DNA of 16,391 nt from JAWOGN01 sp046496815 (GTDB lineage: Bacteria > Desulfobacterota > DSM-4660 > Desulfatiglandales > Desulfatiglandaceae), in assembly GCA_046496815.1 (NCBI GenBank), contig JAWOGN010000175.1, positions 1 through 16,391 of the forward strand. Direction: 5' to 3'. The notes below the pieces were generated by a model. That model searched no databases. It was not told where the DNA came from and saw only the letters and a program-made list of their open reading frames with translations. The translations under genes and the position numbers were made by a program. Below are positions 1-7,899 of the stretch, piece by piece. Each line of letters starts with the position of its first letter. Within the stretch, counting starts at the first letter, position 1.

Positions 1-2
1 CC

Positions 3-188
3 TTGAAGTTGCAGCTTCCCGGCGTATCGGATGCCTTACAAATCAAATGCGAGGTCGTATGGGCTCGATCTCCGGATGAGAGTCTGGCCGATAAACCGGC
101 AGGGATGGGAGTCAAATTCACTCAGATTTCAAAGAAGGACCACCAATTCTTGAGGCAGTACCTCTCCAGCGTCGATTCAGAGCAGTGA
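3..188 (+). CDS. PilZ-domain protein, C-terminal fragment
   Basis: This is the 3' end of a gene that begins before the window; the frame is open to the left edge, so the TTG at position 3 is not a credible start. The visible 61 residues read as the second half of a PilZ domain: a strand ending in GEVVWA-like sequence (CEVVWARS), then the PAGMGVKFTQI segment that matches the 'GMGV.F..L' signature near the end of PilZ domains, then a closing helix (DHQFLRQYL). PilZ domains bind cyclic di-GMP through an N-terminal RxxxR and a D/NxSxxG motif, and both would lie upstream of the window. Cyclic di-GMP binding therefore cannot be judged here. The gene is convergent with trmB, 46 bp away. Family assignment is fairly secure; the role is unknown. 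Confidence 0.7.
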   Translation: MKLQLPGVSDALQIKCEVVWARSPDESLADKPAGMGVKFTQISKKDHQFLRQYLSSVDSEQ

Positions 189-234
189 AACAGGGAAATA
201 GATCTATTTACGCATGTCCTTCAGCACTTTCATC

Positions 235-1218
235 TCAAAAATTTCCGTGAGGTGACTGTATAGGGCTTTCGTTTTTCGTAGGCTGGATCGGGAGCGTTGT
301 GGATCTGTTTGCGGCGTCATAAACGAGATCCAGGGCCTTCTGAATCCCTGCCGTTGGGACGATGCCGCACCCTTTGGCAGGTCGAATGTGCCAAAGATGT
401 TTCTTTTTCACGATTTCAACCCAAAACTCCTGTACCAAATTATCCTCGCCCACCACGGCCCTTATCATTCCCACTGCCCGCTTCGGGTCGTATAAGCGAT
501 CCTTAAAATCCACTGAAATGTCACCACCGAATTTGGTCGGTTTGAAATCCTCCGGGTCAAAATGCTTTGTGCGGCGCGTTTTCAAAGGGGTGTCCTCCTT
601 GGGCGGGATTTTCGCATGTTGACGCTTGATGAGCCTCAATTCATAAAATGATTCCTGTCCTGAGTCATGCCACTTTCGCTCATATTTTGTAAGAAATGTG
701 GGCGGTACCATTCTTTGAACGGCCTCAAACCCCGATCCACCGACCTGGGAGCGAATCCATTTTGCGTAAGGATGGCTGTCCGTCACGATCAATGCCTGCC
801 CATTCACGGCGATCCGGCTGTTGAGCAGTGTTAGAAAACGCTTTGAGAACAATCTGCGCTCGGCATGCCTTTTTTTGGGCCATGGACACGGGAAAAGCGC
901 GTAGACACTTTGCAAAGACTTTTCCGGGAAAAGTCTCTCATGGGCAACGTTTGCATCGACCCGTATTATTCTAACATTTTTCGCTCCGGCCAAAGCAATT
1001 TTTCGAAGTGCCCGTCGAACTTGAACCCAACCCAGCTCGATTCCGACAAAATTGATTTCAGGCCGGGCCTGCGCCTGTCGGACCAAGAAATCGCCCAGGC
1101 CGAATCCGATTTCAAGTTCAAGCGGCGCCGGACGGCCGAAAATGTAGTTCCATTCAAGAGGGCGTTCAAGCTGTTTCCACGGTAAGAAGGGGTTTAGGGA
1201 GCGATAGAATGATTTCAT
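235..1218 (-). CDS. trmB: tRNA (guanine-N7-)-methyltransferase, long form with C-terminal extension
   Basis: Class I SAM-dependent methyltransferase that makes m7G46 in the tRNA variable loop. The protein has 327 residues; TrmB is usually 200-240. Visible in order: the SAM-binding loop LEIGFGLGDFL (35-45), an acidic end of strand 2 (FVGIE, 57-61), VDAN (87-90), the family signature FPCPWPKKRHAERRLF (109-124) and TKYE (177-180), equivalent to the C-terminal TKFE of E. coli TrmB. Residues from about 200 to 327 form a charged extension with no domain I recognise; C-terminal extensions are known in TrmB of thermophiles such as Aquifex. In the signature the usual FPDPW reads FPCPW: Cys111 (TGT) takes the place of the Asp reported as catalytic in E. 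coli (Asp144). The ATG at 1218 has only a weak upstream purine stretch. The gene is divergent from the lysine-rich gene. Identification is strong; activity of this copy is less certain because of Cys111. Confidence 0.9.
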   Translation of the reverse strand: MKSFYRSLNPFLPWKQLERPLEWNYIFGRPAPLELEIGFGLGDFLVRQAQARPEINFVGIELGWVQVRRALRKIALAGAKNVRIIRVDANVAHERLFPEKSLQSVYALFPCPWPKKRHAERRLFSKRFLTLLNSRIAVNGQALIVTDSHPYAKWIRSQVGGSGFEAVQRMVPPTFLTKYERKWHDSGQESFYELRLIKRQHAKIPPKEDTPLKTRRTKHFDPEDFKPTKFGGDISVDFKDRLYDPKRAVGMIRAVVGEDNLVQEFWVEIVKKKHLWHIRPAKGCGIVPTAGIQKALDLVYDAANRSTTLPIQPTKNESPIQSPHGNF

Positions 1219-1409
1219 TTTTGGTGTTTATCAAATCCTCATTTCCTGATAAAAACGTTTAAAGATAGATCAAAATGTCTTGGGGAGCAATCTCGTTCAT
1301 GGGAGACTGTAAATTGGCATATATGGACTCGCGCGATCAGCTTACGGCTTTCAGCAAAAGACCTGAATACAAGGCGTTGCCTGAGTCCTGAGTGTTGAAC
1401 GCTGATAAT

Positions 1410-1440
1410 TCCATCCGGAAATATTTCATTTCCGGATGGA
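1410..1440. repeat. Perfect inverted repeat, 13-bp arms, 5-nt loop
   Basis: The arms are TCCATCCGGAAAT (1410-1422) and its exact reverse complement (1428-1440), separated by ATTTC. The hairpin lies in the divergent region between trmB and the lysine-rich gene, 54 bp before the latter's ATG. No T-run follows on either strand, so it does not look like a Rho-independent terminator. It could be a protein-binding palindrome near the promoters or a stem-loop in the leader RNA. The rest of the 276-bp intergenic region shows no clear promoter or RNA gene to me. Confidence 0.7.
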
Positions 1441-1494
1441 TACGAATTGAAAAAGATACGAACCGGAAGGCAAAATCGGAGAGAGGAGAAACAT

Positions 1495-1842
1495 ATGACA
1501 TCCAAAAGCGAATCTGCCAGAGAGTCCCAGAGAGCGTATTGGGAGAACAAGTTGAAACAGCGGTTGTCGTTGTTGGGAGAAAATGGCCGCGACTCCGGTC
1601 AAATCACCAAAGATGCCGCTGTGCGAAAAATACGAGCCAAGCTAAGGGAGACGGAAACCCGACTGAAGGTCATCGCCGACTTGGAAAAGAAAAAGGCGGA
1701 CATGGCCAGGCTCAAGGCGGAAAAGAAGGCCGCCCCCCGGAAAGAAAAAGTTAAAAAGAAAAAAGAGACGGAAACCAAACAAGAAATCAGTAAGCGGCAG
1801 CAGAAAAAAAAGAAGAAAGTCGAAGGGAAGGGCAAAGATTAA
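1495..1842 (+). CDS. Small lysine-rich hypothetical protein
   Basis: A 115-residue protein of no family I can name. The ATG at 1495 is chosen because GAGAGGAG (1481-1488) sits at ribosome-binding distance; an in-frame ATG at 1447 has no such site and would add a basic peptide of little value. The N-terminal half is helical and looks structured (AYWENKLKQRLSLLGENG, then AAVRKIRAKLRETETRLKVIADLEKKKADMARLKAEKK, a likely coiled coil). The last 40 residues are almost entirely Lys, Glu, Gln and Thr with several KKKK runs. There is no signal peptide or membrane segment. The high positive charge suggests binding to nucleic acid or another polyanion, but that is inference from composition only. The purine-rich 3' end (about 1735-1835) contains A-runs where a sequencing slip could alter the tail. 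Confidence 0.7.
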   Translation: MTSKSESARESQRAYWENKLKQRLSLLGENGRDSGQITKDAAVRKIRAKLRETETRLKVIADLEKKKADMARLKAEKKAAPRKEKVKKKKETETKQEISKRQQKKKKKVEGKGKD

Positions 1843-1918
1843 AAAGTTACGTGCCCCGGTTGCGTTGCAAACGGCGAAATAGGGCTTTAGTTTGCCAGCA
1901 CCGTGTCACTCATGTGTC

Positions 1919-1927
1919 GGGAGGTGG
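1919..1927 (+). promoter_or_regulatory. Ribosome binding site fixing the radical SAM start
   Basis: GGGAGGTGG is followed by six A residues and then GTG at 1934. This strong site at ideal spacing favours the GTG over the in-frame TTG at 1892 and the in-frame ATG at 1964, neither of which has a comparable site. Confidence 0.7.
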
Positions 1928-1933
1928 AAAAAA

Positions 1934-2833
1934 GTGCCGGACTGCGCTGTGGAAAACGATGGAATGCATTATGAGGGTACCTGTATCAGGCCGCCCAGTG
2001 AAGCATACAGCATATTGCTTCAGGTAACGGTGGGATGTTCACACAACAAGTGCAGCTTTTGCGGTACCTATAAAGGCAAAAGGTTTCGGATCAAGGATGA
2101 TCGAATCATCCTGAGCGATATTCTGTTTGCGTCCACGTACATGAGACGCCAGGACAGGGTGTTTCTCATGGACGGAGACGCGCTGATCATACCGCAGAAG
2201 AGATTGATGGGGATCCTGGATAAAATCCGTGAGCACCTTCCTTGGGTAAAAAGGGTGGGGGCTTACGCCAATGCCAAGAGCATCAAAATGAAGTCTCCGG
2301 AGGAATTGGTGCAACTCCGGGAAAACGGACTCGGGATTCTCTATCTGGGGGTGGAAACGGGAGACGAAGATATCCTCAAGGAAATTCGAAAAGGAACGAG
2401 CGCAGAGAATCTCATTCGGATGGGAAGAAAAGTAAAGGAAGCGGGCATCAAGCTCTCGGTGACGGTTTTGCTCGGTATCGCGGGACGGGGGAGATCCCTC
2501 CGGCACGCGAGAGCGACCGGCGAACTGTTGAGTGCCATGGATCCCAACTACGTCGGCGCGCTGACGGTGATGTTGATCCCCGGCACCCCACTGTATGAGG
2601 ATTTCAAAAGCGGGAAGTTTGTGCTGCCGGAAGAAAAGGAGCTTCTGGTGGAACTCCGGGAAATGATCGCGCACACCAACCTGAGTCGGGGTCTGTTCTT
2701 TTCAAACCATGCCTCAAACTACCTTCCGGTCAGAGCCAGATTGCCGAAAGGAAAACAAGAAGCCCTGGACCGGATAGACGCGGCGCTAAAGGGGGAGATA
2801 GAACTCAGACCCGAGTGGATGCGGGCGCTCTAG
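1934..2833 (+). CDS. Radical SAM protein with CX4CX2C cluster motif
   Basis: Predicted radical S-adenosylmethionine protein of 299 residues from the GTG at 1934. The cluster motif is GCSHNKCSFC, with Cys35, Cys40 and Cys43, i.e. four rather than three residues between the first two cysteines; the aromatic residue before the third Cys is kept. Later come a glycine-rich SAM-contact segment (ILYLGVETGDEDILKEIRKGTS), a strand with VTVLLGIAGRG, MLIPGTPLYEDF, and a C-terminal FFSNHASNYLPVRARLPKGKQEAL stretch. These are typical of a set of single-domain radical SAM proteins with Elp3/HemN-like cores. No cobalamin, TRAM or SPASM domain is visible. The substrate is unknown. It lies 91 bp after the lysine-rich gene on the same strand and is convergent with ftsY. 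The family call is secure; no specific function can be given. Confidence 0.88.
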   Translation: MPDCAVENDGMHYEGTCIRPPSEAYSILLQVTVGCSHNKCSFCGTYKGKRFRIKDDRIILSDILFASTYMRRQDRVFLMDGDALIIPQKRLMGILDKIREHLPWVKRVGAYANAKSIKMKSPEELVQLRENGLGILYLGVETGDEDILKEIRKGTSAENLIRMGRKVKEAGIKLSVTVLLGIAGRGRSLRHARATGELLSAMDPNYVGALTVMLIPGTPLYEDFKSGKFVLPEEKELLVELREMIAHTNLSRGLFFSNHASNYLPVRARLPKGKQEALDRIDAALKGEIELRPEWMRAL

Positions 2834-2944
2834 ATCTCTTGAGCGAGAGACAAAAAAGCAAAACATCGATCTGTTTTCTCAAGCGATAGCGAAATGTCAA
2901 GGGATCCCCTATCATTTGGATTTCGGTTTTATCCTGAGCCTGGT

Positions 2945-3919
2945 TCAGTCGAATATGGCCTGCACAAATTCAATCGCGTTAAAGGGACGCAGGTCGTCGA
3001 TCTTTTCACCAATGCCCACGTATGTGATGGGAATCCCCAGCTGCCGCGAGATACCCACTACGATTCCCCCTTTTGCTGTGCCGTCCAGTTTTGTGAGAAT
3101 AATTCCGGTAATTCCGAGGATTTTATTGAACATTTCAGCCTGAGAAATCGCGTTCTGACCGGTGGTGGCGTCCAGAATCAACCACACCTCGTGCGGAGCC
3201 CCGGGTAACTTGCGGCCGACGACCCGATGAATCTTCTCCAGTTCTTCCATGAGGTTGATTTTGGTGTGGAGCCGCCCCGCGGTGTCGATGAAAACAACAT
3301 CGGACTGCCTGGACCGGGCGGCGGCTATGGCGTCAAAGACCACCGCGGAAGGGTCGGCGCCGGTCTTTTGTTTGATAACATCTGCGCCTACCCGTTCTCC
3401 CCAGATACTCAGCTGCTCAACGGCCGCCGCCCTGAACGTATCGGCTGCAACCAGAAGGACGTTTTTCCCTTGCGAAACATACCGGTGGGCCGCTTTGCCG
3501 ATGGTGGTCGTTTTTCCCACCCCATTGACACCGACCACCATAATCACCAGGGGTTCTCCGGGCCCCGGCAATGGGCGTTTCGGGGGCGGCGCTTCCAAAA
3601 AAGCAAGAATGTGGTCTCTTAAAGCGTTCCTCAAAGCCTCCGGGTTCTTCAGTTCCTTCCTGGCCAGCTGCGCCTGCAATGATTCGATCAATTCGTGTGT
3701 CGACGCGACCCCGATGTCTGAAGTAAAAAGGATCTCCTCCAATTCCTCCAGCAAATCCTCGCTGATCTCTTTTTTCCCCAGGAACAAACGATCCAGGCGC
3801 CCGGTAAGGGTCGCCCTTGTCTTTGAAAGCCCCTTTCGAAGTCGTTTTAGAAACCCCTTCTTTTCTGAAGCGCCGTGGGTGTCCTTTTCGGTTTCTGTTT
3901 GACCAAACGAATTGAGCAT
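2945..3919 (-). CDS. ftsY: Signal recognition particle receptor FtsY
   Basis: SRP-family GTPase that receives ribosome-nascent chain-SRP complexes at the inner membrane. Its 324 residues comprise an N domain (about 45-110) and a G domain. GTPase motifs in order: P-loop GVNGVGKT (130-137), DTFRAAA (160-166), DTAGR (212-216), TKLDG (276-280) followed by TAKGG, and the closing GIGEKIDDLRPF (302-313). The long acidic A domain of E. coli FtsY is absent. Instead a basic amphipathic stretch (KKGFLKRLRKGLSKTRATLTGRL, about 20-42) precedes the N domain and could serve as the membrane-targeting helix. The ATG at 3919 has AGGAT about 10 nt upstream. The gene follows smc by 44 bp in the same direction and is probably cotranscribed with it. 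No convincing terminator is visible in 2834-2944, where it converges on the radical SAM gene. Confidence 0.97.
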   Translation of the reverse strand: MLNSFGQTETEKDTHGASEKKGFLKRLRKGLSKTRATLTGRLDRLFLGKKEISEDLLEELEEILFTSDIGVASTHELIESLQAQLARKELKNPEALRNALRDHILAFLEAPPPKRPLPGPGEPLVIMVVGVNGVGKTTTIGKAAHRYVSQGKNVLLVAADTFRAAAVEQLSIWGERVGADVIKQKTGADPSAVVFDAIAAARSRQSDVVFIDTAGRLHTKINLMEELEKIHRVVGRKLPGAPHEVWLILDATTGQNAISQAEMFNKILGITGIILTKLDGTAKGGIVVGISRQLGIPITYVGIGEKIDDLRPFNAIEFVQAIFD

Positions 3920-3963
3920 AATCGTTTCTATCCTCGTTTGCGGTAAGCGGTATTTTGAATTTT

Positions 3964-6900
3964 TCAGCGACCAATCCGCTGATGATTCGGTGAGCCCTCG
4001 GAAACCGGAGTTTTCGTGCCGCGAACATCCACAGAAACTGTCTTGGAGACTCCGGCCTCTTGCATGGTGACCCCATACAGCCGATCAACGATTTCCATCG
4101 TTCTTCGGCTGTGAGTTACCATGATAATCTGAGAGGCCCTTTTGATTTCCTCCAAAAGGTGATTGAAACGATCAATATTCGCCTCGTCAAGGGGGGCATC
4201 CACCTCATCGAGCAGGCAGAATGGGCTGGGTCTGATCATGTAGATGGCAAAGAGTAAGGCCATGGCGACCAGGGCTTTCTCCCCACCGGAGAGCAGCCCC
4301 ATGTGACTGAGCTTTTTACCCGGGGGCTGCACTTCCACTAAAACCCCACTTTCCAATGGCTGTGATTCATCGGTCATTCTGAGGCCGGCTGTGCCGCCAT
4401 TGAAAAGAATCGGGAAAATCTCCTTCAACTTTTGATCCACATCGTAGAACGTCTTCCGAAATCTATCGAGCGAGGTCTTGTTGATCTTTCTGATTGCCGC
4501 TCTCAGGGACTCAATGGAAGAAAGGAGGTCTTCTCGCTGGTTTTTGATGAATACGAAGCGCTCTTTTAGTACCTCATGTTCCTTGATAGCCGTGAGATTT
4601 ACTTCTCCCAGCCTCTGCCTCAGCTCCTTTTGTGCTTCCAGTTTTCTCTCCACCTCTTTCATTGAGAAGGCTTGATCCAAATATTGTTCATAGATATCGA
4701 GCAGATTCCGGTTAAATTTTTCTCTCACGATTTCAGTGAGATTATTCATCTTGAATTGGATTTCAGAATGCTCCATCTTGGATCTGTTGATCTCTTCCTT
4801 AAGGGCTTGGCGCTCTTCCCGCAGCATTTCCGCCCTGTCTTCTTCCTCTTTGACACGATCCTGAAACGTCTGTCTTTCCCGGTCCGAGCGATTCAAGACC
4901 GTTTCCGCCCCGCTCAACTTTTCAAATAGCGCTTCCAGTTCCTCGTTAAGACTTTCGATACTGCGCTGACACGCCTTCTGTCGGTCGCGGCATAAGGAAA
5001 TCTCTTCCTCGGTTTTTTGGAACCGTTTCAAGGCGTCATTGCCGTAATCTTCTCTCATTTCCAATTCGCGAACCAGGCTGCGTTGTTCTTCTCTCAGGAT
5101 ACGATCGTCCGTCTTGAATTTCGCCAGATCATCTCGAAACTGATCATATTCTTCCTGTGACTCATTGAGTTCAAGTTCCTTTTTTCGCAAGTATTCCTCT
5201 TCCTTTTGCCGCTCGACTCTCCGCTCCTGAAGCGCTGCTTCAATTCTTGAAAGCTCCCTCTTGTGCGTGTTCTGCTCGACACCTTTGCTTTCCAGCTCGC
5301 TCGATATCCTTTGGGATAACTTCTCCAACTGATCCAGTTCTTGGCCAAGTCGAAACAACGCCTTGTCAAATTCATTTATTTCTTCCTGGCAACGCCACTT
5401 GTCTTCCGTCAAGTTTTCCAGCGCATCTTTCTTTTCCTGAATCTCACCGCTGATATGTTCGAGTTTGCGTCTCAAACTATCCACTTTTTTCTGATAGACA
5501 TCCGATTGTTTTTTCAGCTCCTTCATCTCTCGTTTTCTGGCAAGCAGGCCTCGGGAACTCTGCGCAAGCTTCCCACCGCTGATGACGCCGCTTCGGTCGA
5601 CGATGTCGCCGTCCGTAGTTACAAAACATAAATCTTCTTCATTTTTTTCCCAGGCCGACAGCGCTGTTTCCAGGTCCGCCACCAACACGGTATCTTCCAA
5701 GAGCGCGGTCATTAATGGGAGATAGCAATCCTGCACTGAAATGCAATCCATCATGGACCTAAATTTAAAATGCTCCCGCTTATCCTTTTCGTTGTGCCTC
5801 AACGCTTTCATTGCGACAAAACTGCTTCTGCCCTTTTCCTTCCGCTTCAGATATTGTACCGCCTGTTTGCCGTCTTCCTGGGATTGCACAATGACATACT
5901 GTAGTTTGTCGGCCAAAACCGCTTCAACCGCCTGTTCGTAGTTTGGGTCTACCTGGATGATGTCCGCCAAAAGCCCGATGATGTGTCCGCTTTGATGCGG
6001 TTCCAAGTCTTTGGCCTTCATGATGGTCCGAACACCCATTTGGTATCCTTCGAAATTTTCTGTCAGGGCTTGCAAGCCGGCAAATCGTGACTGACAAACA
6101 TTAAGATCTGATTCCGCCGGCTTCAAGTCCGTCTCTAGCTGTCTTTTTGTCTGTTCCAGTGATTCGCATTCAATGTCATGGGCCTTAATAATCGCTTCAA
6201 CCTCCCCCAATTTTTCCGCGGTCGCCTCCCTTGCCAGGTTTTTTCTGTCCGAAGCCTTGAGGACCGTTTCTATCTTCGCTTTCACGTCTTCTCGCTCTTG
6301 TTCAAGGCGGGAGCGACCATCCGTGATTTGGCCGAGCATTTTGTTGAGATAAACGGATTCGTGATTCAGCCCCATTTCTTTATTTGCGCCGTCACTCAGC
6401 TCCCCCCGAGCCTTCTCATAGTCTTCCTTAATGCCTTTCAACAGTTCTCGTCTCGCGCTCAACCGTTTTTCTCTCAGCGATATCTCCCCTTCGAGCTCAT
6501 GCGACCGCTCTTTCATCTTTTCCAGGTTTTGCTTGAGGCTTACTTTTTCCTCATCAAGGCGCGATAGCCGATCTCTTAGCTCCGCTTGTTCGACCCTGAG
6601 TCGGTTCACCAATTCATCCTGCATTCTCATATCGCCTTTTAGAGATTCAAGACGAGTCTCCTTTTTGTGAGCCCTTTCTTTCAGTTGAAGAAAGCCATCC
6701 CTCAAATGTGACAAGTGGCTATCCTTTTCTTCCAACTCCAGATTCATCGTCTCGATTTGGGCATGAAGTTGAGAGAACCGGGTGGCCTTGGCGATTTCTT
6801 GCTGTTCCAGATCCTCCGTCGATTTGAGCTTGTCGGCCGACTCAAAGTGAAACTGATGATAGGTGTTGGCGTACAAGGTGAGTTCCAGGTTCTGAATCGT

Positions 6901-7569
6901 TTCAGAGATACTTTTGTAGCGCTTGGCTCTGGAGGCCTGCCTCTTTAGAGACCGCATCTGCCTTTGAACCTCTCCCAGAATGTCTTCCACCCGTTGAAGG
7001 TTCGCCTCGGTAAGCTCTATTTTCCTTTGGGATGCCTCTACTTTTTTTCTGTATTTTGTGACGCCGGCAGCTTCTTCCAACATGACGCGCGTATCTTCCG
7101 GCTTTTGGTCGATGATGGTGCCGATTTGACCCTGACCGATGATTGAATACGCTTTGTTTCCCAGGCCGGTATCCATGAAAATCTCCTGGATATCCTTGAG
7201 CCTGCATGGAACCTTATTGATCAGGTATTCGCTTTCACCGGATCGGTATAAGCGGCGAGTCACCGACAATTCGGCTTCTTGCGCGTAGGTGACGGGAAAG
7301 GTACCATTTCCATTTTCCAGAAGGATAGAAACCTCCGCCATGCCGAGGGGTTTGTGAGGCCCGGCGCCGGCGAATATCACGTCTTCCATCCGCCGCCCTC
7401 TTAACTGCTTGGGACTCTGCTCACCCATACACCATCTGATGGCGTCGACGATATTGCTCTTTCCACAGCCGTTTGGCCCGACGATGCCGCTGATTCCAAA
7501 AGGAAAATTTATTTCAAGCCTGTCCATAAAAGACTTAAAGCCTCGTATGTAAAGCTTTTTGATTTTCAT
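3964..7569 (-). CDS. smc: Chromosome segregation ATPase SMC
   Basis: Structural maintenance of chromosomes protein, the ATPase of the bacterial condensin that compacts and separates the nucleoid. It is full length at 1201 residues. The N-terminal head has Walker A GPNGCGKSN (31-39) and the Q-loop region YSIIGQGQIGTIID. Long coiled coils on both sides flank a hinge near residues 510-670 (FEGYQMGVRTIM, IIGLLADIIQVDPNYEQAVEAVL, GDIVDRSGVISGG). The C-terminal head has the ABC signature LSGGEK (1093-1098), Walker B and D-loop CLLDEVDAPLDEAN (about 1118-1131) and the switch His in MVTHSRRTME. The ATG at 7569 is preceded by GGAGG at good spacing. It heads a probable smc-ftsY operon, an adjacency also seen in other bacteria. 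The partners scpA and scpB are not in the window. Confidence 0.98.
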   Translation of the reverse strand: MKIKKLYIRGFKSFMDRLEINFPFGISGIVGPNGCGKSNIVDAIRWCMGEQSPKQLRGRRMEDVIFAGAGPHKPLGMAEVSILLENGNGTFPVTYAQEAELSVTRRLYRSGESEYLINKVPCRLKDIQEIFMDTGLGNKAYSIIGQGQIGTIIDQKPEDTRVMLEEAAGVTKYRKKVEASQRKIELTEANLQRVEDILGEVQRQMRSLKRQASRAKRYKSISETIQNLELTLYANTYHQFHFESADKLKSTEDLEQQEIAKATRFSQLHAQIETMNLELEEKDSHLSHLRDGFLQLKERAHKKETRLESLKGDMRMQDELVNRLRVEQAELRDRLSRLDEEKVSLKQNLEKMKERSHELEGEISLREKRLSARRELLKGIKEDYEKARGELSDGANKEMGLNHESVYLNKMLGQITDGRSRLEQEREDVKAKIETVLKASDRKNLAREATAEKLGEVEAIIKAHDIECESLEQTKRQLETDLKPAESDLNVCQSRFAGLQALTENFEGYQMGVRTIMKAKDLEPHQSGHIIGLLADIIQVDPNYEQAVEAVLADKLQYVIVQSQEDGKQAVQYLKRKEKGRSSFVAMKALRHNEKDKREHFKFRSMMDCISVQDCYLPLMTALLEDTVLVADLETALSAWEKNEEDLCFVTTDGDIVDRSGVISGGKLAQSSRGLLARKREMKELKKQSDVYQKKVDSLRRKLEHISGEIQEKKDALENLTEDKWRCQEEINEFDKALFRLGQELDQLEKLSQRISSELESKGVEQNTHKRELSRIEAALQERRVERQKEEEYLRKKELELNESQEEYDQFRDDLAKFKTDDRILREEQRSLVRELEMREDYGNDALKRFQKTEEEISLCRDRQKACQRSIESLNEELEALFEKLSGAETVLNRSDRERQTFQDRVKEEEDRAEMLREERQALKEEINRSKMEHSEIQFKMNNLTEIVREKFNRNLLDIYEQYLDQAFSMKEVERKLEAQKELRQRLGEVNLTAIKEHEVLKERFVFIKNQREDLLSSIESLRAAIRKINKTSLDRFRKTFYDVDQKLKEIFPILFNGGTAGLRMTDESQPLESGVLVEVQPPGKKLSHMGLLSGGEKALVAMALLFAIYMIRPSPFCLLDEVDAPLDEANIDRFNHLLEEIKRASQIIMVTHSRRTMEIVDRLYGVTMQEAGVSKTVSVDVRGTKTPVSEGSPNHQRIGR

Positions 7570-7814
7570 GATATCCTCCGTTGCCCTGCACGGTTTATCT
7601 GGCTTTCATCGAGAAACCTTGCTATCATTTTAAATCGTATTCCCGAAAGCGATACAATCTTGACAAATAAGCCGCATGCACGGGAGTGCCGGGCAATTTA
7701 CAAGCCGCTTTTATCAGTTTATCCAGGTTTTGTAAAGAAAAAACACCACATCCTGTATAATACTTTGCAAGAGCCGCAATATGTGGTACGGTAATAGCAT
7801 TATTTGAAGTAATA

Positions 7815-7842
7815 TTGACATGATTTAGGTTAACTTTTTACT
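7815..7842 (+). promoter_or_regulatory. Candidate sigma-70 type promoter of the LysM gene
   Basis: A perfect -35 hexamer TTGACA (7815-7820) is followed after 16 nt by TTTACT (7837-7842), a 4 of 6 match to TATAAT. Transcription would start near 7850 and give a leader of about 50 nt. The weak -10 leaves this tentative. Confidence 0.35.
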
Positions 7843-7887
7843 TTTGGAAAGAATTAGTTTCACTCATGTTCATTCTAGGTAGTCTTT

Positions 7888-7892
7888 AGGAG
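7888..7892 (+). promoter_or_regulatory. Ribosome binding site for a TTG start
   Basis: AGGAG, then 7 nt, then TTG at 7900. It supports the TTG as start of the LysM protein: the TTG directly precedes a charged N-terminus (NKKW) and a signal peptide, as expected, and there is no in-frame ATG nearby. Confidence 0.6.
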
Positions 7893-7899
7893 CGAAACG

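Larger units (their letters stand above)
7570..7899. promoter_or_regulatory. AT-rich divergent regulatory region between smc and the LysM gene
   Basis: These 330 bp hold no coding frame or RNA gene I can support. Visible elements are a TATAAT box (7756-7761) lying between two arms of an inverted repeat, ACCACAT (7745-7751) and ATGTGGT (7781-7787). A TTGACA at 7660-7665 has no matching -10 at normal spacing. A plausible promoter for the LysM gene lies further right and is listed separately. The smc promoter, reading leftward, is presumably here but I cannot place it. Confidence 0.4.

Noticed and set aside
196..209. 14-bp palindrome AAATAGATCTATTT between the PilZ and trmB stops
   Set aside because: It is an AT-rich stem without loop or following T-tract, so it is a poor terminator; too short to claim as an operator.
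2039..2674. Long open frame antisense to the radical SAM gene
   Set aside because: Low-complexity translation without motifs; the opposite strand encodes a clear radical SAM protein.
2834..2944. Terminator hairpin between the radical SAM gene and ftsY
   Set aside because: TCTCT/AGAGA and GGGATCCC are short, and no proper stem followed by T-run appears on either strand.
3249..3902. Long open frame antisense to ftsY
   Set aside because: It is a serine-rich shadow of the ftsY coding frame, which has all GTPase motifs.
7570..7899. Possible tRNA or small RNA in the AT-rich gap
   Set aside because: No cloverleaf, T-loop motif or terminator was found by eye; only short repeats are present.
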